Below are positions 34,080 through 42,491 of a stretch of 64,000 bases of DNA, one piece after another. This DNA comes from Streptomyces roseifaciens (lineage in GTDB: Bacteria > Actinomycetota > Actinomycetes > Streptomycetales > Streptomycetaceae). The position numbers and the translations under genes were made by a program. The notes beneath the pieces are model-generated. The model did no database searches, had not been told where the DNA came from, and saw nothing but the letters and a program-made list of their open reading frames with translations. Positions within the stretch are counted from its first letter, which is position 1. Each line of letters opens with the position of its first letter. Where the stretch lies: the NCBI RefSeq assembly GCF_001445655.1, contig NZ_LNBE01000002.1, forward strand, positions 248,001-312,000, given 5' to 3'.

Positions 34080-35533
34080 GCGGCTTACTCCGCCTCGTAC
34101 CCGACGAGCCCGAGCCCGCCCACGAGCTGGCGGCCGCACCCGCAACGGTGCGGCCCCGGCCGCGGCCGAGCTGGGCCGCCGACCCCGTCGACGAACTCGC
34201 CCAGCAACTGGCCGAGGTGTGCGCCGCGGCCGTCCACCCCGACGAGATCGCGGCCGTCCTGGAGGCCGACGGCCTCACCGGCGAACAGATCACCGAACGC
34301 TACGGATGCGCCGACGCCTTCGAACTCGCAGCGGAGCTGTACGCGCGCGTGCCCCGCAGCCACCCCGAACCCGGACCCCGTCCGGACCCCTGGAAGGTGA
34401 CCCCGGGCCGCTTCGTGCTGCGGGCCCTGGTGTTCACCCTCCCCGGCTTCGGCTACTCCCTCGCCGCGCCCCTGATGGCCGGCGCCAGGGACGGCTACGG
34501 CCTCCCCCTGGGCACGGCGGGCCTCGTCGCCTCCGCACTCGTGGCGTGGGCGTGGAACCAGGCCCTCGCCCACCGCGCCTACCTGCGCCTGGCGACGGGC
34601 GGGCGCAGCGCCGCGGCCCGCTGCCTGCAGTGGGGCGCCCCGCTCGGCGCCCTCCTGGCCGCGGCCGCGGCGGTGATCCCGCCCGGCCTGCCGGGAGTGG
34701 CCGCCTTCGCGGCCGGCCAGGCGCTCTACCTCGCCGCGGCGACGGTCCTGCTGGTGCTCGGCCGGGAGCGCCTGCTGCTCCTCACGCTCGCGCCCACCGC
34801 GGCCGGGGGAGCGGCACTCCTGGCCGTCCAGCCGCCCGACGCCCTCCGCATCGCCCTGCTCCTGGCCACCGCCGGGGGAGTGCTCGGCACGGCGGCCCAC
34901 GAGGTCGTACGGGCCCGCCGCGAAGGGAAACCACCCGCACAGCCCGCCCTGTCGCCGCTCGCCTCCGTCCCGTACGGCCTGTTCGGCCTGGGCTGCGGCG
35001 TGCTGACGACCCTCGCCGCACTCGGCGACGTCCTGCGCCGCACCCCGGGCGCGACCACCGCCGGGGCCGCCGTCATCGCGCTCACCCTCAGCATGGGAGC
35101 CGCGGAATGGCTGCTCTACCGCTGCCGCGGCACGGCACTCGCGGCACTCGCCCGCTCCACCACCACGGCCGGCCTCAAGCTCGGCGCGGCCCGCGTGCTG
35201 GGCCTGTGCGTCGCCGCCTACCTCGCGGCCCTCGCCCTGCTCGGCCTGGCCACGGGCGCGCTGTGGCCGGACGGCCCGCCGGTCACCGCCGGACGGACCG
35301 CCTCCCTGCTCGCCCTGGGCGCCGTCCTGTGGACCGGGCTGCTCCTGCAGGCCTTCGGCGTCGCCTGGCTCCCGGCCCTGGTGTGCCTGGCCGCGGCCGG
35401 CGCCGAATCGGCCGCCGCCGCCCTGCGGATCTCCGCACCCGTCACGGCCCAGCTCCTCGTCTGTACGGCGGCGGCAGCCTGCCTGCTCGCCGCCGCCACC
35501 GCCCTGCTCAGCCGGATCACCACGCACCGCTGA
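34076..35533 (+). CDS. Polytopic membrane protein, PelG-like position, with TTA codon 4
   Basis: A 485-residue protein. Residues 1-105 are cytoplasmic, including a small helical domain (PVDELAQQLAEVC to AFELAAELYARVP). About twelve hydrophobic segments follow from PGRFVLRALVFTLPGFGYSLA onward. Sequence similarity to PelG is not obvious by eye; the assignment as the exporter rests on the ATGA overlap with the PelF-like gene and the topology. Codon 4 (34085-34087) is TTA, so translation should depend on bldA tRNA, placing polymer export under developmental control. It may be a lipid flippase-like transporter of the MOP type. Confidence 0.72.
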   Translation: MSGLLRLVPDEPEPAHELAAAPATVRPRPRPSWAADPVDELAQQLAEVCAAAVHPDEIAAVLEADGLTGEQITERYGCADAFELAAELYARVPRSHPEPGPRPDPWKVTPGRFVLRALVFTLPGFGYSLAAPLMAGARDGYGLPLGTAGLVASALVAWAWNQALAHRAYLRLATGGRSAAARCLQWGAPLGALLAAAAAVIPPGLPGVAAFAAGQALYLAAATVLLVLGRERLLLLTLAPTAAGGAALLAVQPPDALRIALLLATAGGVLGTAAHEVVRARREGKPPAQPALSPLASVPYGLFGLGCGVLTTLAALGDVLRRTPGATTAGAAVIALTLSMGAAEWLLYRCRGTALAALARSTTTAGLKLGAARVLGLCVAAYLAALALLGLATGALWPDGPPVTAGRTASLLALGAVLWTGLLLQAFGVAWLPALVCLAAAGAESAAAALRISAPVTAQLLVCTAAAACLLAAATALLSRITTHR

Positions 35534-35607
35534 CGCACCGTTCGCTCCGTCCCCGCTCCACCGCGGCCGGATCCAGCCGCAACCGCTCACGCAAAAGGGA
35601 GACCGTC

Positions 35608-36615
35608 ATGCCCGCATCCGCACCCGCACCCGTAGCCGTCACCGGCGCGGAGGGATTCATCGGCTCGCACCTGGTGGAAGCGCTCGTCGCCGCCGGACAC
35701 CGCGTCCGCGCGATGGTGCAGTACAACTCCTTCTCCTCCTACGGGTGGCTGGAGACCCTGCCCGGCGAGGTGATGGACAACGTCGAGGTCGTCCTCGGCG
35801 ACGTGCGCGACCCCGGCTCGGTCCACGGCCTGGTGTCCGGCACCGAGGCCGTCTACCACCTGGCCGCCCTCATCGCGATCCCCTACTCCTACCGCGCCCC
35901 GCACAGCTACGTGGAGACCAACGTCACCGGCACCCTCAACGTGCTGGAGGCCGTGCGCCACCTCGGCATCCCGCGCCTGGTCCACACCTCCACCAGCGAG
36001 ACCTACGGCACCGCGCAGACCGTGCCCATCAGCGAGGACCACCCCATCAACACCCAGTCGCCGTACGCCGCCTCGAAGGCCGGCGGCGACCGCCTCGCGG
36101 ACAGCTACCACGCCAGCTTCGACGTCCCCGTCGTCACGCTGCGCCCCTTCAACACCTTCGGCCCGCGCCAGTCCATGCGGGCCGTCATCCCCACCGTCAT
36201 CGGCCAGGTCGCCGCGGGGGAGCGCACCATCACCCTCGGCGACCTGCGCCCCACCCGTGACTTCAGCTACGTCAAGGACACCGTCGCCGCCTTCCTCGCC
36301 GTCGGCACCGCCCCCGCCGGCGACGTCGTCGGACGCACCTTCAACTCCGGTACGGGCGAGGAGATCTCGGTCGGCGGCCTCGTCTCCCTCATCGGCAAGA
36401 TCATGGACACCGAGCTGGAGGTCCGCGCCGACCAGGAGCGCATCCGGCCCGCCGCCTCGGAAGTCATGCGCCTGGTGTGCGACGCCGGCCGGCTGCGCGC
36501 CGCCACCGGATGGGCACCCGCCCACACCCTCGAGCAGGGGCTCGCCCAGACCGTCGCGTTCTTCCGCGACCCGCTGAACCTCGGCCGGTACAAGGCCGGC
36601 ATCTACAACGTCTGA
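35608..36615 (+). CDS. NAD-dependent nucleotide-sugar 4,6-dehydratase/epimerase, LegB-like
   Basis: A 335-residue extended SDR enzyme. TGAEGFIGSHL is the NAD site; TSTSETYGTAQ supplies Ser/Thr and SPYAASKAGGDRLA the catalytic Tyr and Lys; RPFNTFGPRQS and PTRDFSYVKDT are substrate-side motifs. The block VQYNSFSSYGWLETLP closely resembles LegB-type UDP-N-acetylglucosamine 4,6-dehydratases; 4-epimerisation of UDP-GlcNAc to UDP-GalNAc is the alternative. GGGAG lies 6 bases upstream of ATG 35608. With the next two genes it probably prepares the sugar donor for the PelF-like transferase. Confidence 0.8.
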   Translation: MPASAPAPVAVTGAEGFIGSHLVEALVAAGHRVRAMVQYNSFSSYGWLETLPGEVMDNVEVVLGDVRDPGSVHGLVSGTEAVYHLAALIAIPYSYRAPHSYVETNVTGTLNVLEAVRHLGIPRLVHTSTSETYGTAQTVPISEDHPINTQSPYAASKAGGDRLADSYHASFDVPVVTLRPFNTFGPRQSMRAVIPTVIGQVAAGERTITLGDLRPTRDFSYVKDTVAAFLAVGTAPAGDVVGRTFNSGTGEEISVGGLVSLIGKIMDTELEVRADQERIRPAASEVMRLVCDAGRLRAATGWAPAHTLEQGLAQTVAFFRDPLNLGRYKAGIYNV

Positions 36616-36663
36616 CGCGACGGCACCGCCCCGACGTCACCCACGCAGAGAGGAACAGCACCC

Positions 36664-37377
36664 ATGCATGTCGTCATTCTTGCCGGAGGCAAAGGCGTCC
36701 GGCTCCGCCCGTACACCACCGCCCTGCCCAAGCCCCTGGTGCCCATCGGCGAGGAGCACGCGATCCTGGAGATCGTGATGCGCCAGCTCGTCAACGCGGG
36801 GTTCACCAGCTGCACGCTGGCCATCGGCCACCTCGGGCACATCATCCGCGCCTATGTCGGCGACGGCTCCCAGTGGGGCATACGCGTCGACTACGCCACC
36901 GAGGAGAGCCCCCTCGGCACCATGGGGCCCCTCCTGACCATGCTCGACCGGCTGCCCGAGAACTTCCTCGCCATGAACGGCGACATCCTCACCGACCTCG
37001 ACTTCGGTGATGTGTACCGTACGCACGTGGCCTCCGCGGCGCCGCTGACCATCGCGACCTACGCCCGCCAGGTGAGCATCGACTTCGGGGTGCTGACCAC
37101 CGACTCCGGCAGAGTCGTCGGCTTCGCGGAGAAACCCAGGATGGACTACCGGGTCTCCATGGGCGTCTACGGCGTCTCGCGCGCCGCCCTCGCCCGCTAC
37201 ACCCCGGGACTGCCGCTGGGGTTCGACGAGCTGGTGCTGGACATGCTGGAGGCGAAGACCCCGCCGCGCGCCTACGAGTTCGACGGCTACTGGCTCGACA
37301 TCGGCCGGCCGGACGACTACGACCGCGCCAACCGGGAGTTCTCCCTGCACCGCGACATGCTGATCAAGGGAGCGTGA
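36664..37377 (+). CDS. Sugar-1-phosphate nucleotidyltransferase
   Basis: A 237-residue NTP-transferase. MHVVILAGGKGVRLRPYTTALPKPLVPIG contains the G-G-x-G-x-R-L nucleotide site and the PKPLxPI Lys; MNGDILTDLDF holds the metal-binding Asp, and GYWLDIGRPDDY the product end. Proteins of this length beside LegB-like genes are annotated as hexose- or amino-sugar-phosphate nucleotidyltransferases. It supplies an activated sugar to the locus. GAGAGGAA lies about ten bases upstream of ATG. The nucleotide (UDP, GDP or CDP) cannot be told from sequence alone. Confidence 0.85.
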   Translation: MHVVILAGGKGVRLRPYTTALPKPLVPIGEEHAILEIVMRQLVNAGFTSCTLAIGHLGHIIRAYVGDGSQWGIRVDYATEESPLGTMGPLLTMLDRLPENFLAMNGDILTDLDFGDVYRTHVASAAPLTIATYARQVSIDFGVLTTDSGRVVGFAEKPRMDYRVSMGVYGVSRAALARYTPGLPLGFDELVLDMLEAKTPPRAYEFDGYWLDIGRPDDYDRANREFSLHRDMLIKGA

Positions 37378-37386
37378 ACGGCAGGC

Positions 37387-38286
37387 ATGCGCATCATCGT
37401 CCTGGGCGGCACCGGCTTCCTCGGCCGGCACGCCGCCGAGCGCCTGCGCGCCCTCCCGGGCGCGCAGGTGCTCGCCGCCGGCCGCTCGGCCGCCGCCGAC
37501 GTCCCCGTCGACCTCGCCTCGGCGCAGGTGGACGCCCTCGCCGCCGCCCTGCGGCGCGCCGCGCCCGACGCCGTCGTCAACTGCGCGGGCGCGGTCGGCG
37601 GCAGCCCGGTGGGCCTCGCCGGCGTCAACGCCCTCGGTCCCGCCGTCCTGTGCGAGGCCCTGCGCGCGGCGGCGCCCCGGGCCCGCCTCGTCCACCTGGG
37701 CTCCGCCGCCGAGTACGGGCCCGCCGACCGGCCCCTCGCCGAGACCGACGCCGCGCGCCCGCTCGGCCTCTACGGGGCCGCCAAGCTGGCCGGCACCCTC
37801 GCCGTCACCGGCTCCGGCCTGGACGCCGCCGTCCTGCGGGTGTTCAACCCCGTGGGCCCCGGCGCGCCCGCCGCCTCCCTGCCCGGCCGCCTCGCCGGGC
37901 TCCTCCGCGACGCCGGGCGGGACGGCCGCATCAGGGTCGGCGACCTCTCCGCCCACCGCGACTTCGTCGACGCGCGCGACGTCGCCGACGCCGTCGCGCT
38001 CGCCGTCACCGCGCCCGGCCCCCTGCCGCCCGTCCTCAACATCGGCAGCGGCACCGCCCGCCCCGTCCGGGCCGTCGCCGACGGGCTCATCGCCTCGGCG
38101 GGCTTCCGCGGCCGGCTCGACGAGGACGGCGACGGCTCGCCCCGCTCCGCCGCCGTGCCCTGGCAGCAGGCCGACACCGCCCTGGCGGCGAAGGCCCTGG
38201 GCTGGACGCCGCGGCGCCCCCTCGCCACCTCCCTGACCGACCTGTGGGCCGAGACCCGCGACCGGGCCGGGGAGCACCCGCGGTGA
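37387..38286 (+). CDS. NAD(P)-dependent sugar epimerase/reductase
   Basis: A 299-residue SDR protein: GGTGFLGRHAAERL is the dinucleotide site, LGSAAEYGPADRPLAETDAARPLGLYGAAKLAG carries the YxxxK pair, and RDFVDARDVADAV is the usual substrate-side block. It probably acts as a 4-reductase or epimerase on the product of the LegB-like enzyme. It begins 9 bases after the nucleotidyltransferase stop, and the next gene overlaps its stop (GTGA). Substrate is inferred from context only. Confidence 0.82.
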   Translation: MRIIVLGGTGFLGRHAAERLRALPGAQVLAAGRSAAADVPVDLASAQVDALAAALRRAAPDAVVNCAGAVGGSPVGLAGVNALGPAVLCEALRAAAPRARLVHLGSAAEYGPADRPLAETDAARPLGLYGAAKLAGTLAVTGSGLDAAVLRVFNPVGPGAPAASLPGRLAGLLRDAGRDGRIRVGDLSAHRDFVDARDVADAVALAVTAPGPLPPVLNIGSGTARPVRAVADGLIASAGFRGRLDEDGDGSPRSAAVPWQQADTALAAKALGWTPRRPLATSLTDLWAETRDRAGEHPR

Positions 38287-39026
38287 GCCCGCCCGGCCAC
38301 CGGCCGGACGGGCAGCGGCTGCTCGTCCCGCTCTACGTCCACCCGGACGCCGACCCCGCGGCGTGGGCCGCCCTCGAAGCGGCCGCGCCCCGGCTCCACG
38401 GCGTCGTCCTCAACGTCGCGGACGGGCCCGGAACCCGCCCCGACCCCGCCTTCGGGGCCGTGGCGGAACGCCTGCGCGGCGCCGGCGTACGGCTGCTCGG
38501 CTACGTCGACACCGACTACGGCCACCGGCCGCCGCGCGCGGTCGTCGGCGACATCCGCCGCCACCGCCGCTGGTACGGAGTCGACGGCGTCTTCCTCGAC
38601 CAGACGGCCGCGCAGGCCGCGCACCTGCCCCACTACCGCCGGCTCGTCATGCTCGCCAGGGCGCTGGGCGCGCGGACGGCCGTCCTCAATCCCGGCACCC
38701 ACCCCGACCCCGGCTACGCTCGCGTCGCCGACCTCCTCGTCACCTTCGAGGGCACCTGGGAGACCTACCGGAGGGCCGCCGTGCCTCCATGGACCGCCGA
38801 CCACCCGCCGGCCCGCTTCTGCCACCTCGTCCACGGCGTGCCGACCGGGCACGCCGCCCAGGTGGCGCGCACCGCCGGGGACCGCGGCGCCGGGGTGCAC
38901 TGCGCGGTGCCGGGCGAGGGCGCCAACCCGTGGCTCGCGGCGCCGTGGGTGAACGGCGAGCCGCCGGCGGGGGACGAGGGGCCGCTCCCCGCGGACGGGG
39001 CCGCGCTCCGGCGGAGGGCACGGTGA
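38283..39026 (+). CDS. Spherulation-specific family 4 (Sph3/GH135-like) protein
   Basis: A 247-residue TIM-barrel-like protein. LLVPLYVHPDADPAAWAAL at the N-terminus, LGYVDTDYGHRP, and WYGVDGVFLDQTA with its acidic pair are the spherulin-4 family motifs; the fungal member Sph3 is a GH135 glycosidase of galactosaminogalactan. Unlike most family members this one shows no signal peptide or membrane anchor, so it may work in the cytoplasm or be exported otherwise. GTG 38283 overlaps the upstream stop and its own stop overlaps the GH114 gene, making a tightly coupled pair of polymer hydrolases. Confidence 0.8.
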   Translation: MSPPGHRPDGQRLLVPLYVHPDADPAAWAALEAAAPRLHGVVLNVADGPGTRPDPAFGAVAERLRGAGVRLLGYVDTDYGHRPPRAVVGDIRRHRRWYGVDGVFLDQTAAQAAHLPHYRRLVMLARALGARTAVLNPGTHPDPGYARVADLLVTFEGTWETYRRAAVPPWTADHPPARFCHLVHGVPTGHAAQVARTAGDRGAGVHCAVPGEGANPWLAAPWVNGEPPAGDEGPLPADGAALRRRAR

Positions 39027-39889
39027 GGCTCACGCGCCGCCGCTCCTCCGCGGCCCTGCTCGCGCTCGTCCTGCTCGCCGGAGCGGCGGGCTGTTCGGCC
39101 ACGGACGACGGCGACGGGCCGGACGGCGACGGCGACGACGGGCCCGCGCCCACGGCGTCCGGCGGATCCCCCCGCGCCGCCGGGAAGCACTGGCAGCCCC
39201 GCCCCGGCACCCGCTGGCAGTGGCAGCTCGACGGCAAGGCCGACACCTCCGCCGGCGTCCCCGTCTACGACATCGACGGCTTCGAGAACACGGCCCGTAC
39301 GGTCGAGGAGCTGCACGACCGCGGCGCCAAGGTGATCTGCTACGTCAACGCCGGCGCCTGGGAGGACTTCCGCCCGGACCACAAGGCGTTCCCGCAGCGG
39401 CTGCTCGGCGAGCGGAACAAGGGCTGGAAGGGCGAGAAGTGGCTGGACATCCGCCGTCTCGACGTCCTGCGGCCGATCATGGCGGCCCGCTTCGACATGT
39501 GCCGGCAGAAGGGCTTCGACGCCGTCGAGCCGGACCTGACGGAGGGCTACCGCAACCGCACGGGCTTCCCGCTGTCCGCGGCCGACCAGCTCGCCTTCAA
39601 CCGGATGCTGGCCGGGCTCGCCCACGAACGCGGCATGGCCGTCGGCCTGAAGAACGACCTGGACCAGATCCCCGCCCTCGTGGGCGACTTCGACTTCGCC
39701 GTGAACGAGCAGTGCGCCGAGTTCGAGGAGTGCGAGAAGCTGACGCCGTTCGTGAAGAGCGGCAAGGCCGTCTTCCACGTCGAGTACGCCCTGGAGCGGA
39801 AGGACTTCTGCCCCACGGCGCAGCGGCTAGGCCTCAGCTCGATGCGCAAGAGGCTCGAACTGGACGCCTGGCGCGAGCCGTGCGGGTGA
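39023..39889 (+). CDS. GH114 endo-alpha-1,4-polygalactosaminidase-like lipoprotein
   Basis: A 288-residue lipoprotein: signal peptide with lipobox LLAGAAGC, an acidic Gly/Asp linker, then a GH114 domain. Diagnostic strands are WQWQLDGKADTS, VYDIDGFEN, VICYVNAGAWED and FDAVEPDLTEGY, the last containing the probable catalytic E169 and D171. Family members (fungal Ega3, the PelA hydrolase domain) cleave alpha-1,4-linked galactosamine polymers. As a membrane-anchored outer enzyme it may trim or release the polymer. GTG 39023 overlaps the previous stop. Last gene of the locus, convergent with ychJ-like. Confidence 0.87.
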   Translation: MRLTRRRSSAALLALVLLAGAAGCSATDDGDGPDGDGDDGPAPTASGGSPRAAGKHWQPRPGTRWQWQLDGKADTSAGVPVYDIDGFENTARTVEELHDRGAKVICYVNAGAWEDFRPDHKAFPQRLLGERNKGWKGEKWLDIRRLDVLRPIMAARFDMCRQKGFDAVEPDLTEGYRNRTGFPLSAADQLAFNRMLAGLAHERGMAVGLKNDLDQIPALVGDFDFAVNEQCAEFEECEKLTPFVKSGKAVFHVEYALERKDFCPTAQRLGLSSMRKRLELDAWREPCG

Positions 39890-39910
39890 CCGGCGCCGCC
39901 GCCGCGCCGG

Positions 39911-40330
39911 TCACACCTCGCCGACGTACACCCACTGCCCGCCCTCACGGACGAAGCGGCTGTTCTCGTGCTGGAAGTCCGCGCGGCCGCCTGCCGTGTA
40001 GTGGGCGCGGAACTCCACGGTGCCCTCCTGGTGGAAGGCCGTGCCGTCCGTCGTCCCCAGGATCTCCAGCCGGGTCCACTCCATGACGGGGTCGAAGTCC
40101 AGCCCGTCCGGCCGGGCCGAGGAGTGCCAGGTACGCAGCAGGTAGGCGGCGTCGCGGACGGCGAACGCGCTGTAGCGCGAGCGCATCAGCCGTTCGGCCG
40201 TCGCGGCCGCCCGCTCGCCCGCGTGCAGGCTGCCGCAGCAGTCGCCGTAGGCCGCGTCGAGGCCGCAGGGGCAGGGGGAGGCGGCGGTGACGGCCGGCCG
40301 GGGCGCGTGGGGTCTGGTTCTTCTGGACAC
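39911..40330 (-). CDS. YchJ family (UPF0225) SEC-C protein
   Basis: A 139-residue protein with an N-terminal SEC-C metal-binding motif (PCPCGLDAAYGDCC) and the NTF2-like core LMRSRYSAFAVRDAAYLLRTWH of the YchJ family. Function unknown; the SEC-C motif binds zinc. Start GTG 40330 lacks a ribosome-binding site, but CACAAT lies exactly six bases upstream, so the transcript may be leaderless. It converges with the GH114 gene and is unrelated to that locus. The beta-propeller gene lies upstream on the same strand with a 42-base gap. Confidence 0.85.
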   Translation of the reverse strand: MSRRTRPHAPRPAVTAASPCPCGLDAAYGDCCGSLHAGERAAATAERLMRSRYSAFAVRDAAYLLRTWHSSARPDGLDFDPVMEWTRLEILGTTDGTAFHQEGTVEFRAHYTAGGRADFQHENSRFVREGGQWVYVGEV

Positions 40331-40372
40331 CCCACGATTGTGCCCGCTCCCCGGCCCGGCCCCGGCACCGGC

Positions 40373-41413
40373 TCAGCCGGCGGCGGGGACGTACGCCATC
40401 CCGTGCGCGCCCGCCTCGCCCTTCCGGCCGACCTCCAGCGTGGTGATCACGTCCATCCGCTCCAGGTCCACCACGGTCACCGTGCCGGACACGACGTTGG
40501 CCACGTAGCCCACCGCGCCGTCCGGCGAGGAGGTGATGGTCAGCGGGAACTTGCCGACCGGCACCCGGCCCACGACCTCGCCCCCGTCCGGCGCGAAGAC
40601 GGTCAGCACCCCGTCCCGCTGGGCGCCGAGCGTCCCGCCCTCGCCCCAGTCCACCCGCAGCTCGCCCGCGAGGACCGCGCCCGTGGCCGTGGTGTGCACG
40701 GGGAAGACCACGCCCCCGGTCGGCAGCACGCGCACCACCTCGCCGGTGGCGGCGTCGATCACCCGGATGCCGGGCGGTGCGGCCGGGGCGGATGCGAAGT
40801 CGGCCTTGGGCGCGGCGACGTAGACGTACCTGCCGTCGGGGGAGACGTCCAGCCCCTCGCTGCCGGGGACGGCGACGCGCCCGGCGAACTCGTCCCGCTC
40901 CAGGTCCACGACGGAGACGAACGACGCCTCCTTGTTGGTGGACCAGCCGCGGCGGCCGTCCGGGGAGATCGCGAACCAGTGCGGGCCGTCGGCCATGACC
41001 GGGATCCGGCCGATGCGGCGGCGGGTGTCCGCGTCGAGGATCACGACGCCGCCCGGCTCGGTCGCGGTGGCCTCGACGCTGACGTACAGGCGGGAGCGCT
41101 CCCGGTCCAGGGCGAGGCCGTGCGGCGCGTGGTCCGGGGCGAGGTCGACGGTGTCGACGACCTTCCGGGCGTCGGCGTCGATGACGGTGATCTGCCGGGC
41201 GCGCCCCCGGTGGGCCTGGTAGTAGCCGTCGACGTACGTGCTCGCGCAGTACAGCAGGCGCCGGTCCGGGTCGAAGCACAACTCGTGCGGCTGCGCGGGC
41301 ACTTCGACCACGTCGAGCTGCTCGTAGGTGCCGGCGTCGAAGAAGGTGACGGTGGGTCCGGACTGGCTCACGACGGCCAGCACGTCGGGGCGGGAATCCG
41401 CGTTCGTGTTCAT
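40373..41413 (-). CDS. YncE-like beta-propeller (YVTN repeat) protein
   Basis: A 346-residue cytoplasmic seven-bladed beta-propeller. Repeats such as VTFFDAGTYEQLDVVEVPAQPHELCFDPD and ISPDGRRGWSTNKEASFVSVVDLERDEF show the YVTN/YncE pattern. There is no signal peptide, unlike many bacterial members. ATG 41413 begins the first blade and has GAGG 9-12 bases upstream. Propellers of this kind act as binding scaffolds or surface proteins; ligand unknown. A 278-bp region with a repeated GTACGCGCC separates it from the divergent deacetylase gene. Confidence 0.83.
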   Translation of the reverse strand: MNTNADSRPDVLAVVSQSGPTVTFFDAGTYEQLDVVEVPAQPHELCFDPDRRLLYCASTYVDGYYQAHRGRARQITVIDADARKVVDTVDLAPDHAPHGLALDRERSRLYVSVEATATEPGGVVILDADTRRRIGRIPVMADGPHWFAISPDGRRGWSTNKEASFVSVVDLERDEFAGRVAVPGSEGLDVSPDGRYVYVAAPKADFASAPAAPPGIRVIDAATGEVVRVLPTGGVVFPVHTTATGAVLAGELRVDWGEGGTLGAQRDGVLTVFAPDGGEVVGRVPVGKFPLTITSSPDGAVGYVANVVSGTVTVVDLERMDVITTLEVGRKGEAGAHGMAYVPAAG

Positions 41414-41561
41414 GTCCGCATCCTCGGCCGCCCGTCCGGGGGCGTTCCAATGCCGGGCGGGCAAGGATGCCTTGCAGCGGGCGCATTCGCCCAGCTGACG
41501 GGGGTCGCGGGCCGCAACCGGCGTGGCGCGCGTCACGTCCGCGTCCCCTGGGTTGGGGCCC

Positions 41562-41581
41562 GTACGCGCCCTGTACGCGCC
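41562..41581. repeat. Direct repeat GTACGCGCC (11-bp period)
   Basis: GTACGCGCC occurs at 41562-41570 and 41573-41581, in the divergent region before the NodB-type deacetylase. One-turn spacing suggests a protein-binding site. Confidence 0.4.
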
Positions 41582-41691
41582 GGCCTGCGTCCCGCCGGGC
41601 GTTCCCCCCCTGGGCGTCGCCCTGCTGGCGGCGCGACCCCGCCGCCGGGATCATCTGAACCCCGAACGGTGCCCACGGGAGGAGTTCCCGC

Positions 41692-42447
41692 ATGTCCGGT
41701 TCGTTGCGCCGCGTGCTCCGCCTGCCCCACCCGCTCCGCCCGCCCCGCGTCCGCCCGCCCCTGGTCGCGGCCCTGGCCGCGCTGACCCTGGTGCTGTGCG
41801 GGCTGCCCGCCTCCGCCGCGCCCGCGGCGGGCTACGACCACCGGAGATGCGGGAACACCTCCGGCCGGGTGCTGCTCACCCTCGACGACTGGCCCTACGA
41901 CCACGTCGAACGGGCCGTCGAGACGGGCGCCTACCTCAAGGGGAAGGGGATCCGCGCGGCGTTCTTCCTCATCAACCAGTACGCCTCGCAGCAGCCCCGG
42001 GTCGCCGAGGCCCTCCGCCGCCAGGGGCACTGGGTGGGCAACCACACCTACTCCCACCCTCACTTGCCGAGGCTTCCGGAGGCGGATGCGCGCAAGGAGA
42101 TCCGCGACGGCGTCAGGAGCACGCTGTTCCGTCCGCCGTTCGGGGACTACGGCCCCCGGGAGACACGGATCGCCGCGAGCCTGGGCTTCCGCGTGTGCAC
42201 CTGGACCGTCGACACCTTCGACTGGGAGGATTCCGGCGGCCGCTTCCCCGACGTCGCCACGCTGCGGGCGAGGGTCCGCAACGCCCCCGCGGAGGACAAG
42301 CACGGGGGAGTGGTGCTCGGGCACCTCTTCACCAACTTCCCCGACGCCCTGCCGGGCATCGTCGACGACCTGCGGGCACAGGGTTACGCCCTGTGTCGCA
42401 ACACCGGCCCCACCGGTCCGGTGATCAGGGACCCGCTGCGGTGCTGA
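41692..42447 (+). CDS. Secreted polysaccharide deacetylase (NodB family)
   Basis: A 251-residue exported CE4-type enzyme. Signal peptide to about residue 43 (ASAAPA). The NodB motifs are LTLDDWPYD (D65/D66), NHTYSHPHL (H118/H122) and RPPFGDYG, with TWTVDTFDW and LGHLFTNFP later; the usual TFDD is TLDD here. It removes N-acetyl groups from glycans. GGGAGGAG lies 7-8 bases upstream of ATG. It is 1.8 kb from the exopolysaccharide locus and of a different deacetylase family from the Agd3-like gene; peptidoglycan or the same polymer could be its substrate. Confidence 0.9.
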   Translation: MSGSLRRVLRLPHPLRPPRVRPPLVAALAALTLVLCGLPASAAPAAGYDHRRCGNTSGRVLLTLDDWPYDHVERAVETGAYLKGKGIRAAFFLINQYASQQPRVAEALRRQGHWVGNHTYSHPHLPRLPEADARKEIRDGVRSTLFRPPFGDYGPRETRIAASLGFRVCTWTVDTFDWEDSGGRFPDVATLRARVRNAPAEDKHGGVVLGHLFTNFPDALPGIVDDLRAQGYALCRNTGPTGPVIRDPLRC

Positions 42448-42463
42448 CGGCCGGGGTGTCGCC

Positions 42464-42491
42464 TTGAAGCCGACAATTCCTCACCTAATGT
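42464..42491 (+). promoter_or_regulatory. Candidate promoter of the FUSC gene
   Basis: TTGAAG (42464-42469) and TAATGT (42486-42491) are 16 bases apart, and a second -10-like TATGAT lies at 42501-42506. The inverted repeat at 42477-42497 overlaps the first -10. Confidence 0.5.
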
